From: JAIBAJ01 sp965284645 | Lineage (GTDB): Bacteria > Bacteroidota > Bacteroidia > JAIBAJ01 | DNA: 64,000 nucleotides | Assembly (NCBI GenBank): GCA_965284645.1 | Contig: OZ260106.1 | Coordinates: forward strand, 62,001 to 126,000 | Direction: 5' to 3' | In this document: positions 35,208 to 43,166 of the stretch, piece by piece | Layout of the letters: every line of letters begins with the position of its first letter | How positions within the stretch are numbered: position 1 is the first letter of the stretch | Made by a program: the position numbers and the translations under genes | Notes under the pieces: generated by a model | Told to the model about the DNA's origin: nothing | Database searches by the model: none | The model's input: only the letters and a program-made list of their open reading frames with translations

Positions 35208-36770
35208 ATGCATAAATCTGTACTTACCTGCACCTCCTTTTTTCTTTTCCTACTGCTGGGTTTTACCTCCAAAGGACAAGATGGTTCCTTGGATTCGAGT
35301 TTTAGCAATGATGGATTGGTTTTAACTCCCATTGGCACTTTTGATGATGAATCGAGGGCTATTGCCTTGCAGGCCGATGGGAAAATTGTCGTTGCCGGAC
35401 ATTCATACCAGCAGGATAATTACGATATAGCGGTGGTACGGTTTCTGGAGGACGGCAGCATCGATTCCAGCTTCAACTCGGTTGGATTTACCTTAATTGG
35501 TATAGGAATGAACCAGGACAGGTCCAAAACCATTGCCATTCAAAATGATGGAAAAATCGTTGTAGCCGGCTACTCTACCGATTTAAATGGTGACCAAATG
35601 GTTGTAGCTCGTCTCCTTTCGGATGGAACTTTAGATCCGGATTTCGATGGAGATGGTATTGTAATTATTCCGGGTGGTTACAACGAATATGTTCAGTGTA
35701 TTGCCATTCAAACAGATGGTAAAATTGTTGTAGCAGGTGGTAGTTCGGCCAGTGGAACAAACGATGTAAAAATTGCCCGCCTCAATGAAAATGGCAGTCT
35801 CGATACAAGCTTTGATACGGATGGAATGCTCGTAACCAGTGTTTCTCCTAATTACGATGATTTGGCCTACAGTGTAAAACTTCAGGTAGATGGTAAAATT
35901 GTGGTTGGTGGATTTAGTGTAGAAGTCAACAATGCCAACCTTATGCTCATACGGTACAACAGCAATGGATCGCTGGATGCTAGTTTTGATGGAGATGGCA
36001 TATTAACAGCTGGGGTTTTTGGCACCTTTAATGAATATGGCAACAGTTTAGCCATTCAAAGTGATGGCAAAATCATTCTCACTGGAAATGTAGAAAACAG
36101 TTTTTATGACTTCTTGACTGTTCGGGTGAATCCGGATGGAAATTTAGATTTGACGTGGGGAAACAGTGGAATTGTTTATACTGATTGGGGAACAGGAACC
36201 GATTACGGCACACCGGTAGATGTGGCCATTCAAGCCGATGGAAAAGTGTTAGTGGGCGGTTACCATAGTATTGGAAATACCATTTATTTCGCCCTAGTTA
36301 AATACGATACCGAGGGAGCAATCGATAGCACATTTGATGGAGACGGGAAGGTTTCAACCAGTTTTGGGGTTACTGGCGATGCTGTAGGATATGCCTTAGC
36401 CATACAACCTGATGGTAAAATATTATTGGCAGGTGGAGCTTTTAACACCCAAAACAATATAGCAATTGCTCGTTACAACAACACGATTGGTTCACCTGTT
36501 AGCGCACCTTCCCAATCGGATGTTTCAAGCCTTACCATTGGCCCAAATCCTTGGTCTGAATCCCTTCAAATCGATTTTGGCCAAAAGTTGGAAGGGGCAA
36601 GCTTCGTTTTATACAATTCGCAGGGACAAGTAGTACGCAAAATCAACAACATTAACCAAGAAAAGCTAATCCTTAACCGCCAAGGTTTAAGCAATGGCAT
36701 TTACCACTTCCAACTATCGGTTGCAGGTAAAATTATTGCGGCAGATAAAGTTTGTTTGGCAGGAGAATAA
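35208..36770 (+). CDS. Delta-60 repeat protein with T9SS type A tail
   Basis: 520 residues from ATG 35208, with signal peptide HKSVLTCTSFFLFLLLGF and cleavage near SKGQDG. Seven delta-60 repeats of 50-60 residues follow. Each has DGS(L/I)D.SF..DG and then a blade with AIQ.DGKIVVAG: for example DGSLDSSFSNDG, DGTLDPDFDGDG, NGSLDASFDGDG, EGAIDSTFDGDG. They form a beta-propeller-like fold, with Asp loops that may bind calcium. The C-terminal part (LTIGPNPWSESLQIDFG to DKVCLAGE) is a type A sorting domain. Extracellular; no enzymatic motif. Confidence 0.85.
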   Translation: MHKSVLTCTSFFLFLLLGFTSKGQDGSLDSSFSNDGLVLTPIGTFDDESRAIALQADGKIVVAGHSYQQDNYDIAVVRFLEDGSIDSSFNSVGFTLIGIGMNQDRSKTIAIQNDGKIVVAGYSTDLNGDQMVVARLLSDGTLDPDFDGDGIVIIPGGYNEYVQCIAIQTDGKIVVAGGSSASGTNDVKIARLNENGSLDTSFDTDGMLVTSVSPNYDDLAYSVKLQVDGKIVVGGFSVEVNNANLMLIRYNSNGSLDASFDGDGILTAGVFGTFNEYGNSLAIQSDGKIILTGNVENSFYDFLTVRVNPDGNLDLTWGNSGIVYTDWGTGTDYGTPVDVAIQADGKVLVGGYHSIGNTIYFALVKYDTEGAIDSTFDGDGKVSTSFGVTGDAVGYALAIQPDGKILLAGGAFNTQNNIAIARYNNTIGSPVSAPSQSDVSSLTIGPNPWSESLQIDFGQKLEGASFVLYNSQGQVVRKINNINQEKLILNRQGLSNGIYHFQLSVAGKIIAADKVCLAGE

Positions 36771-36785
36771 TTCAAATTCATATAA

Positions 36786-37158
36786 ATGCTAATACTGAAA
36801 TCCAGTTGTGAGCAATGTGGCCGCTCATTACCTTATGATAGTTTGGAGGCTATGATATGTTCGTTTGAACCCAAATTAATCAATAGGAGGATTTACAAAT
36901 CCGAACTACTTGATTTAGTTGGGTTTACCCCGATTTAGCAGTTGTTATCAATTTGGCCATCCAAATTGATTTATAACTGGTTAATCGTTTATGCATTTCT
37001 AATGCGTAATCTGGGTTGAATGTACATTTTGCAAAGAATGTGTAGATGGAATACTACACAATTGCTGTCCCAATTGCGGCGGTAGTTTTGAGAAGAGACC
37101 AATCAGGCCAGAAAGTTTGATCGAAAAATATCCTCCACAATTACTGGCTAAAGCGTAA
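36786..37158 (+). pseudogene. DUF1272 gene split by a family B element
   Basis: The 5' part (36786-36869) encodes MLILKSSCEQCGRSLPYDSL..ICSFE. The 3' part (37021-37158) encodes CTFCKECVDG..CCPNCGGSFEKRPIRPE..LLAKA. Joined across the insertion they make a 73-residue DUF1272 protein with its Cys pairs C-x-x-C, C-T-F-C-x-x-C and C-P-N-C-G-G complete, so a zinc ribbon-like fold. The 146-bp family B element plus a TTGAA duplication lies between F-E and C-T; it brings an in-frame TAG and a frame change. The original site reads ...TTTGAATGT.... The 3' end overlaps the convergent permease gene by 11 bp. Not functional as it stands. Confidence 0.9.
36865..37020 (+). repeat. Family B MITE-like element, copy 3, with TTGAA target duplication
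   Basis: The element is 36870-37015 (146 bp), flanked by TTGAA at 36865 and 37016. It lies inside the DUF1272 coding sequence, which gives the empty site by reconstruction. This confirms both element ends (CCCAAATTAA and TAATCTGGG) and the 5-bp duplication. The sequence is nearly identical to copy 1. Confidence 0.92.
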
Positions 37159-37948
37159 GCAATTCTTTTACAAGAATGTAGATAGCCATTATCAGAACAA
37201 ACCAACCAAAAGCAGGTTTTAATTTATTTCCTTCTATTTTTTTGGAAAGGCTTGTACCTATCAAAATCCCAACAATGGCAAAGGCTGAAACCTTTAGCAA
37301 GAGCATCCAATCCATGGGATATTGACCAAGGTTACCGGTGAACCCGATAAGCGATTTTACCGAAATAATTAACAAGGAAGTTCCAACAGCTACTTTCATT
37401 GGTAATTTGCACAAAAGCACCAAAATTGGAATAATCAAAAAACCACCTCCTGCGCCAACCAAACCAGTAAGAGAACCCTCCAAAAACCCTGATAATACAA
37501 TCAAAGGGTAGTTTAGTTGTCCTATTAATTGCCCTTCTTTTTCTGGGGAGGTATTGTCCTTTTTTATCATTCGCGACGAAGCTGCCAACATCAATAAGGC
37601 GAAGGCAAGCATCATGAATTGTCCTTTTACCAAAACCCAATGACCGATGGTTATAATTTCATTTGGAATGGCAGGCACAACAAAGGCCCTTGAAATATAA
37701 ACTGCTGCAAGAGAAGGAATACCAAAAACCAAAGCTGTTTGGAGGTTTATTAGTCCATTTTTAAAATAGGAATAAGTACCTATTCCACTAGTTAGTCCAA
37801 CAACAAATAAGGAATAACCGGTAGCAATAACCGGATTTACACCAAAAAGGTAAACCAAAATTGGAACAGTCAAAATACTTCCTCCACCTCCGATTAATCC
37901 GAGAGAAATACCGATGGCAATAGACGCTAAAAAGCCTAAAATCTCCAT
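37148..37948 (-). CDS. Sulfite exporter TauE/SafE family permease (TSUP)
   Basis: 266 residues with eight hydrophobic helices in two repeats. The family signature occurs twice: GISLGLIGGGGSILTVPILV near residue 15 and GSLTGLVGAGGGFLIIPILV near 155. TSUP proteins move sulfite, sulfoacetate or related sulfur anions. It is downstream of the MBL-rhodanese gene on the same strand (159 bp), a pairing known for sulfide and persulfide oxidation in which sulfite produced by the dioxygenase is exported. The 3' end overlaps the remains of a DUF1272 gene. The start ATG is preceded by a candidate promoter at 38014. Confidence 0.87.
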   Translation of the reverse strand: MEILGFLASIAIGISLGLIGGGGSILTVPILVYLFGVNPVIATGYSLFVVGLTSGIGTYSYFKNGLINLQTALVFGIPSLAAVYISRAFVVPAIPNEIITIGHWVLVKGQFMMLAFALLMLAASSRMIKKDNTSPEKEGQLIGQLNYPLIVLSGFLEGSLTGLVGAGGGFLIIPILVLLCKLPMKVAVGTSLLIISVKSLIGFTGNLGQYPMDWMLLLKVSAFAIVGILIGTSLSKKIEGNKLKPAFGWFVLIMAIYILVKELLTL

Positions 37949-38013
37949 TTATAATTGAGCATAGAGGAATTGGACCAGTTTAATTATTGAAAATCCTACT
38001 CTATAAATTTTGC

Positions 38014-38021
38014 CAAATGTA
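38014..38021 (-). promoter_or_regulatory. Candidate -7 box (TACATTTG) for TauE/SafE gene
   Basis: On the minus strand TACATTTG fits TAnnTTTG exactly and lies 65 bp before the permease ATG. No TTG at the ideal spacing. Confidence 0.35.
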
Positions 38022-38107
38022 CCCTTCTACTCGAAAATTTCCCGTAACAAAAGTTACTTTGCCGTTTTTAGAAAATGAGTCTTGGTTAGTCTTAACACCC
38101 AAGCTAC

Positions 38108-39523
38108 TTAAACCTTTAGCATCTTACTTTGACAAATAAAATTGGTCCGTGGAACAGGTGTTTCGGCAATTGCCTTAAACCCACCTTCCACTTCAGTAAA
38201 ATTCCGATAGCCTCTAGCTTGTAGGATGCTTCCAGCAATCATACTTCTATAACCACCGGCACAATGAAGGTAAAAATGTTGAATTTGATCAATATCTTTA
38301 ATCCATTCATTAATAAAAGCCAAGGGTTTATTGTATGCATTTTCAATATGCTCAGCTGAATATTCACTTTCCTTTCTCACATCAATTACCATATCCTTGT
38401 TCACATCCACAGCATCGGCAAATTGCTTAGCTGAAATCCGATGAATGGTATCTACTTCCTTGCCTGCCTTTACCCAAGTCTCGAATCCGCCTTCCAAATG
38501 GCCAAGAATGGCATCAAAACCAACCCTAGTCAACCTGGTAACAGTTTCCTGCTCCTTTCCAAGTTCTGTAATTAACAAAATGGGTTGTTTTACATCGGCT
38601 ACCAAGGCACCAACCCAAGGCGCAAAATCCCCGTTAATACCAATATTGATCGATTGTGGAATAAACCCTTTAAAAAACGATTTGCTATCGCGGGTATCAA
38701 TCATTAAGGCCCCTTCGGTTTCGGTAGCAACTTCGAATGCATCGGCACTTAAACCTCTCATTCCGTTGTTTAACACCTTGTCAAAGCTCTCATATCCTTT
38801 TTTGTTCATAGCCACATTCATACCAAAATAAGCTGGGGGAGGCAATAAGCCATCAGTAACTGCAGCGATAAACGCCTCTTTTGAGGGTTGATTCAAAGCA
38901 TAGTTTACTCGTTTTTGGTTTCCAAGTGTATCCACTGTTTCTTTCATCATATTTTTTCCACAAGCACTGCCAGCACCATGCGCAGGGTAAACTATAACAT
39001 CATCTGCCAAAGGCATAATTTTGTCCATTAAGCTATCGAACAAGGTGCCTGCCAATTGTTCCTGGGTCATATTGGCTGCTTTTTGGGCAAGATCTGGTCG
39101 ACCTACATCACCAAGAAACAAGGTATCACCAGAAAATATACAATGGTCCTTGCCTGTTTCATCCATCAATAAATAGGTCGTACTTTCCATGGTATGCCCT
39201 GGAGTATGAAGGACCTTAATTTTAATATCCCCCAAGGGCAGAATAGCTCCATCCTTTTCCACCACCGCTTCGAATTCGGGTTTGGCCTCCGGACCATAAA
39301 TAATAGGCGCTCCGGTTTTTTTGCTTAAATCCAAATGTCCAGAAACAAAATCGGCATGGAAATGGGTTTCAAGTATGTATTTCAATTTCACACCATCCTT
39401 TTCCAAACGATCCAAATAAGGTTGGGTCTCCCTCAGTGGATCAATAATTGCTGCCTCTCCGTTGGAAACAATATAATAGGCTCCTTGTGCCAGACAGCCT
39501 GTATAAATTTGTTCTATTTTCAT
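38108..39523 (-). CDS. MBL-fold persulfide dioxygenase-like protein with two rhodanese domains
   Basis: 471 residues from ATG 39521-39523 (MKIEQIYTGCLAQGAYYIV); the open frame upstream covers the promoter. Residues 1-250 are a metallo-beta-lactamase domain: ETHFHADFVSGH (H-x-H-x-D), LHTPGHTMESTTYLL, IFSGDTLFLGDVGRPD and VYPAHGAGSACGK, as in ETHE1-like persulfide dioxygenases. Rhodanese 1 (about 270-360) lacks the active Cys (ILLITELGKEQE). Rhodanese 2 (about 375-465) has it, LHCAGGYRS. Such fusions oxidise glutathione- or protein-persulfide to sulfite and pass sulfur. The TauE/SafE permease downstream would remove sulfite. Function is inferred from family and context. Confidence 0.88.
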   Translation of the reverse strand: MKIEQIYTGCLAQGAYYIVSNGEAAIIDPLRETQPYLDRLEKDGVKLKYILETHFHADFVSGHLDLSKKTGAPIIYGPEAKPEFEAVVEKDGAILPLGDIKIKVLHTPGHTMESTTYLLMDETGKDHCIFSGDTLFLGDVGRPDLAQKAANMTQEQLAGTLFDSLMDKIMPLADDVIVYPAHGAGSACGKNMMKETVDTLGNQKRVNYALNQPSKEAFIAAVTDGLLPPPAYFGMNVAMNKKGYESFDKVLNNGMRGLSADAFEVATETEGALMIDTRDSKSFFKGFIPQSINIGINGDFAPWVGALVADVKQPILLITELGKEQETVTRLTRVGFDAILGHLEGGFETWVKAGKEVDTIHRISAKQFADAVDVNKDMVIDVRKESEYSAEHIENAYNKPLAFINEWIKDIDQIQHFYLHCAGGYRSMIAGSILQARGYRNFTEVEGGFKAIAETPVPRTNFICQSKMLKV

Positions 39524-39542
39524 ATCTTGAATAATGGTAGGG

Positions 39543-39550
39543 CAAAAGTA
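39543..39550 (-). promoter_or_regulatory. Candidate -7 box (TACTTTTG) of MBL-rhodanese gene
   Basis: Perfect TAnnTTTG on the minus strand 20 bp upstream of ATG 39523. It argues for that start over the longer frame beginning at 39592. Confidence 0.45.
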
Positions 39551-39659
39551 TACCCTTTTTTTGGCATGAACGGAAACAATTGTTACATTCAAGCTTATTG
39601 CAGTTGTGGCTCAAAGAAAAACCTCTTCCACTTATAGTCCATTCGAATTAATAAAGAAA

Positions 39660-40349
39660 CTACTTTGCTAATTCTGCAGTTAGTTTTTTTATCTCCTTTT
39701 CATCATTTTTGAAAATCCCATCGAATAGAGCTGAAATGAGCTGTCGGCCTGCGTCGTCGGCTACTTGCGACCCTATCTTTTTAACAACAGCCTTCAAAAC
39801 CCCTTTCACACTTGTATCTTCGGTTAAATTAAGTGCTACAAGAACTTTTGTGGCTGTATTTATTCCAGCTTCGGGTAAACATTGGGTAAAAAGGGCAAGG
39901 TAGGCATCAGTGCTCAGTTTAATCAATTCAGGCGAAAAGGATCCATCCGAAATATGCCCAAGTTTTTTTAATTGGTTCCTTAAATGATCGGTCAGAAAGG
40001 GGTTTCCAATTTCAAGGGCAATTTTATCACCTTCCTTCATAAAAACAGGCCGTTTTAACAAAGCTTTCAATTCTTCTTCCAGTTTTGCATCGGTACTGCT
40101 CCTTAATTTTGCTTCGTACAAAAGGTTTCTTGCTTTGCTTCTGGTAATTTTTAAATCTCGTACTAACTCATAAATTTCCGGTTCTTGGGCTATGACGCCT
40201 AGTTCTTGTAGTTTCATGAACAACCAAATATCAAATTCCCGCTTCGATAGGGTACCAAAAGCAGGATTTGAATAGGCAAGAATTAGTTCAACAAAGGCAT
40301 CACGGCCTTGAATGGAAGACAGGGTTTCGAGTTTGGTCCTAAATGACAT
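39660..40349 (-). CDS. Helical protein of unknown function
   Basis: 229 residues, no signal peptide or membrane span. The N-terminal half reads like a winged-helix or helical DNA-binding layout (FGTLSKREFDIWLFMKLQEL, YELVRDLKITRSKARNLLYE), residues 30-80, with a possible helix-turn-helix at KITRSKARNLLYEA. The C-terminal half (KGVLKAVVKKIGSQVADDAG) is amphipathic. I recognise no family. It lies between the MBL-rhodanese gene (137 bp) and Fic (240 bp), all on the minus strand. It could be a regulator, but there is no proof. Confidence 0.55.
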   Translation of the reverse strand: MSFRTKLETLSSIQGRDAFVELILAYSNPAFGTLSKREFDIWLFMKLQELGVIAQEPEIYELVRDLKITRSKARNLLYEAKLRSSTDAKLEEELKALLKRPVFMKEGDKIALEIGNPFLTDHLRNQLKKLGHISDGSFSPELIKLSTDAYLALFTQCLPEAGINTATKVLVALNLTEDTSVKGVLKAVVKKIGSQVADDAGRQLISALFDGIFKNDEKEIKKLTAELAK

Positions 40350-40589
40350 GAATAATTGGAGATAAAAGGCCTAAATTAGAATGGAATCAAAGATACAAAT
40401 TATACCAAAAGTTAAGAGAATCTAGCCCATTGGCTATTTCCAAAAGGAGAAACAAAGAAAAATAATGGATGCTAAATCTAGGGTGCAGCTGGATTTAGAA
40501 TCCTAGGCGTTTCCATCAAATTTCAATAAAAGCAGTTGGATTATCAAGAAAAGTTACTTGGGATTACCCCGAAAAAGCATTTCTCCTGC

Positions 40590-41567
40590 CTATTCGGGGT
40601 TTAATTTCCTTTCCCGTTTGCGTTTTTGTATGTAATCTTGAACAGCGGCCTTGCTGGTAAGCCAGTTTCTACCTTCTTTATAGGCATCAATCTTACCTGT
40701 TCTGGCCAATAAGCTAATATACTCTTGACCATACGGCATATCCTTTTCTTCTACCAATCTATTTATCTCGATATATTCCTGATCATAACCTTCCGTGGGT
40801 AGTGCATTTAAGTAGATATTCAAGGAACGCTCAAGGGCCTGGGCGACTAATAGCAAAAGCTTGGAATAATCACCTTGGTTGGCTTGATTCAAAGCTTGGT
40901 AATACTTTTTTCGATCATTCTTTAGGATAATGGCCGGTGGGTAACCTTCCTTCATTAACAATACATTCATCAACAACCGAACCATTCGACCATTTCCATC
41001 AAAAAATGGGTGAATATGCACAAACCTATGGTGGAAAACACTAGCCAAGGCCACGCTATTCAACTGCAGAGGATTTGAATGAACCCAGGAGACCAAAGCC
41101 TCCATTAATAGTGGAACCTTAAGTGCATTAGGCGGAACAAAATTGGCTCCTACAATTCGAACCCCACCATTTCGATAGCGACCGGCAAAATCCTTTTCTA
41201 TGTTTTGCAAAACCAAGGAATGAATATGGAGAATATCCTTCTCGGTAAGAAGGTAGGAAGGAGAAACTGCTTCTTGAAGAAACGCGATTGCCTGGTGGTG
41301 ATTCGTAGCCTCAAAATGCTCTCGCATACTTTTTCCCTTAACTGTCATTCCGTCCTGTAGCACTACTTTGGTTTCTTGCAGAGTGAGGGAATTCCCTTCA
41401 ATACTATTGGAATTATAGGTCCATTCCAATTGTAGATCCTCCCTAATCCGCTGCAAAACAACGGCAGGCAGCGGCCTACTATTCCGAATTAGATCGCGTT
41501 TTGCTTCCAATCGCTGATAGTACTCCATTAATGGTTCTAAATAGGCTATGTCAAAAATCCAATCCAT
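40590..41567 (-). CDS. Fic family protein (AMP transferase)
   Basis: 325 residues. The Fic core motif HPFFDGNGRMVRLL (HPFxxGNGR) lies near residue 200, preceded by HHRFVHIHPF and the beta-hairpin VRIVGANFVPPNA that holds the target. An N-terminal inhibitory helix has SNSIEGN near residue 55 (S-x-x-x-E-G/N), so it is a class II, self-inhibited Fic enzyme. The C-terminus (LLARTGKIDAYKEGRNWLTS) looks like a winged helix. Fic enzymes add AMP to target proteins. The target is unknown; no separate antitoxin is needed in class II. A possible hairpin CCCCGAA..TTCGGGG spans the stop (40566-40602). Confidence 0.9.
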   Translation of the reverse strand: MDWIFDIAYLEPLMEYYQRLEAKRDLIRNSRPLPAVVLQRIREDLQLEWTYNSNSIEGNSLTLQETKVVLQDGMTVKGKSMREHFEATNHHQAIAFLQEAVSPSYLLTEKDILHIHSLVLQNIEKDFAGRYRNGGVRIVGANFVPPNALKVPLLMEALVSWVHSNPLQLNSVALASVFHHRFVHIHPFFDGNGRMVRLLMNVLLMKEGYPPAIILKNDRKKYYQALNQANQGDYSKLLLLVAQALERSLNIYLNALPTEGYDQEYIEINRLVEEKDMPYGQEYISLLARTGKIDAYKEGRNWLTSKAAVQDYIQKRKRERKLNPE

Positions 41568-41700
41568 CCCACAAAAATATCGTTTATTTCAAAATAACAC
41601 ACTATCCGATATTAAAATTTAGAAATTTCTCCTTACTCAATATTATTCATATGTATAAACCCTTCTAATCTTGGAATCAAATTCTTCCTAAGTTTGCTCC

Positions 41701-42924
41701 ATGCGTTACCTCCTGCTCCTTACTCTTTTACCCTCTTTAGCTTTGGCGCAACTGCCTTGCCGATTTCTTTCACAAGTATTTCCTACGGTTTCAAAATCTT
41801 CGGATGTAGTATATGCCAATGCACCGGCAATTCCAGTCGTATATGTTAGTGAAAATGTAACCACCAACCAAGACCAAACCATGGATCTTTGGTTTCCTGT
41901 AGGCGATACGATGGCCAAACGCCCAGTTATTCTTTTTGCCCACGGTGGTGGTTTCATTAGCGGCTCCAAAGACAATGACGATATGCAATACTTGGCCGAT
42001 ACCTTTGCTCACTATGGGTATGTAACGGCATCTATGAATTACCGTATCAACCTCAATGCGGCCAGTACTTCAAGCGTAGAAAGAGCCATTTGGCGTGCCA
42101 CCCAAGATGGTAGTGCAGCCATTCGCTTTTTGAAGCAAAACGCCACTACCTATGGTATTGACACCAACCATATCTTCATGTGGGGAAGCAGCGCCGGAAC
42201 CTTCTTAAGCCTTTCTTTAATGTACTGTAGCGACCAAGAAAGACCTTCGAGCACTAACAGTGGTTTCCTTCAACCTGATCTTGGCTGTAAAGACTGTGTA
42301 GGAAATTCCTATCAGCATGGTGGCAGGCCCGATGCCTTGGTGGGTTGTTGGGGCGCCATCGCCGACACATCACTTATCAGTGTCAATGAGTATAAACCGA
42401 CTATTATGTTCCATGGCGATATCGACCCGGTAGTTCCATATTCTGAAGGTTTCCCCTTTTCAGCCTTGTTTACGGCTCCTTGGGTTTACGGCTCGCAGCG
42501 CATGGATCAAAGGCTAAACCACCTCAATCTCAACCACGAATTTTACATTGGTGCCAACCAATTGCATGAGTATTGGGGCGTAGTAAACGGCATTTTCCCT
42601 CCTGGTCCGGTAACCGATCCTGATTATCCGGATATTATCCAAAAATCAGCGCTTTTTCTTTACAATGTATTGGGTGCCCCAAATTGTAGTCCGGCCGTAT
42701 CACTCAACGAAAAGGAAAACCTAAGCAACAAAGCCTTTTTCAGTGGTGACCGCCTCATTCTCCAAACCAATGCCAAATTAGCCGTAGAAATTTGGTCGAT
42801 GAATGGCCAACAATTATTCAAAGGCCAAAGCGAAACCGGAACACAAACGTTAGATTTTCAATTTCCAAGTGGCTTGTACCTCATAAGCATTGGCAACGAA
42901 TCTATGAAAATTCTTAAGCCTTAA
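41701..42924 (+). CDS. Secreted carboxylesterase-like alpha/beta hydrolase with T9SS type A tail
   Basis: 407 residues. Signal peptide MRYLLLLTLLPSLALA, then QLPCRF. The hydrolase core has VILFAHGGGFISGSKDNDD (HGGG oxyanion hole, residues 80-98), IRFLKQNATTYGIDTNHIFM, nucleophile GSSAGTFLSL near 163, and FHGDIDPVVPYSEG with the acid Asp. This resembles BD-FAE or acetyl esterase/PHB-type enzymes. The C-terminus (NKAFFSGDRLILQTNAKL to SMKILKP) is a type A T9SS sorting domain. Probably acts outside the cell on ester-linked polymer side groups. Confidence 0.82.
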   Translation: MRYLLLLTLLPSLALAQLPCRFLSQVFPTVSKSSDVVYANAPAIPVVYVSENVTTNQDQTMDLWFPVGDTMAKRPVILFAHGGGFISGSKDNDDMQYLADTFAHYGYVTASMNYRINLNAASTSSVERAIWRATQDGSAAIRFLKQNATTYGIDTNHIFMWGSSAGTFLSLSLMYCSDQERPSSTNSGFLQPDLGCKDCVGNSYQHGGRPDALVGCWGAIADTSLISVNEYKPTIMFHGDIDPVVPYSEGFPFSALFTAPWVYGSQRMDQRLNHLNLNHEFYIGANQLHEYWGVVNGIFPPGPVTDPDYPDIIQKSALFLYNVLGAPNCSPAVSLNEKENLSNKAFFSGDRLILQTNAKLAVEIWSMNGQQLFKGQSETGTQTLDFQFPSGLYLISIGNESMKILKP

Positions 42925-42993
42925 GTTAGGTTAAATATAGATCAAATCCTTGTCGAGGTTTTTTTCCAGCAGAATGCTTAATCGGGCACTACT

Positions 42994-43141
42994 CTCCGGG
43001 AAGGGATAGCAGCGGAAAGCCCACAGACCGGCCGTAGCGCAGCAGGCAGGGCGAGGACTTGCAGCGAATAGCCCGACTTTTTCGCCTAGCACCAAAGATT
43101 AGTACATGCACCAAAGTAAAGGGCGAAAAAGGACCCGCCAA
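42994..43141 (+). repeat. Family A structured repeat, copy 6 (type II)
   Basis: Type II core GGGATAGCAGCGGAAAGCCC.. and GAGGACTTGCAGCGAATAGC.. differs from type I at many sites. P1 CGGG 42997 / CCCG 43134; P2 AAG/CTT; P3 CTTTTTCGCC 43077 / GGCGAAAAAG 43122, ten perfect pairs. It lies between two convergent genes, 26 bp before the E1 stop. Confidence 0.82.
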
Positions 43142-43166
43142 AAAATCCAAAAACTAATATACCAAC

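Noticed and set aside
40566..40602. Terminator at the Fic gene end
   Set aside because: The stem CCCCGAA/TTCGGGG overlaps the stop, has a long loop, and lacks a T run on the minus strand.
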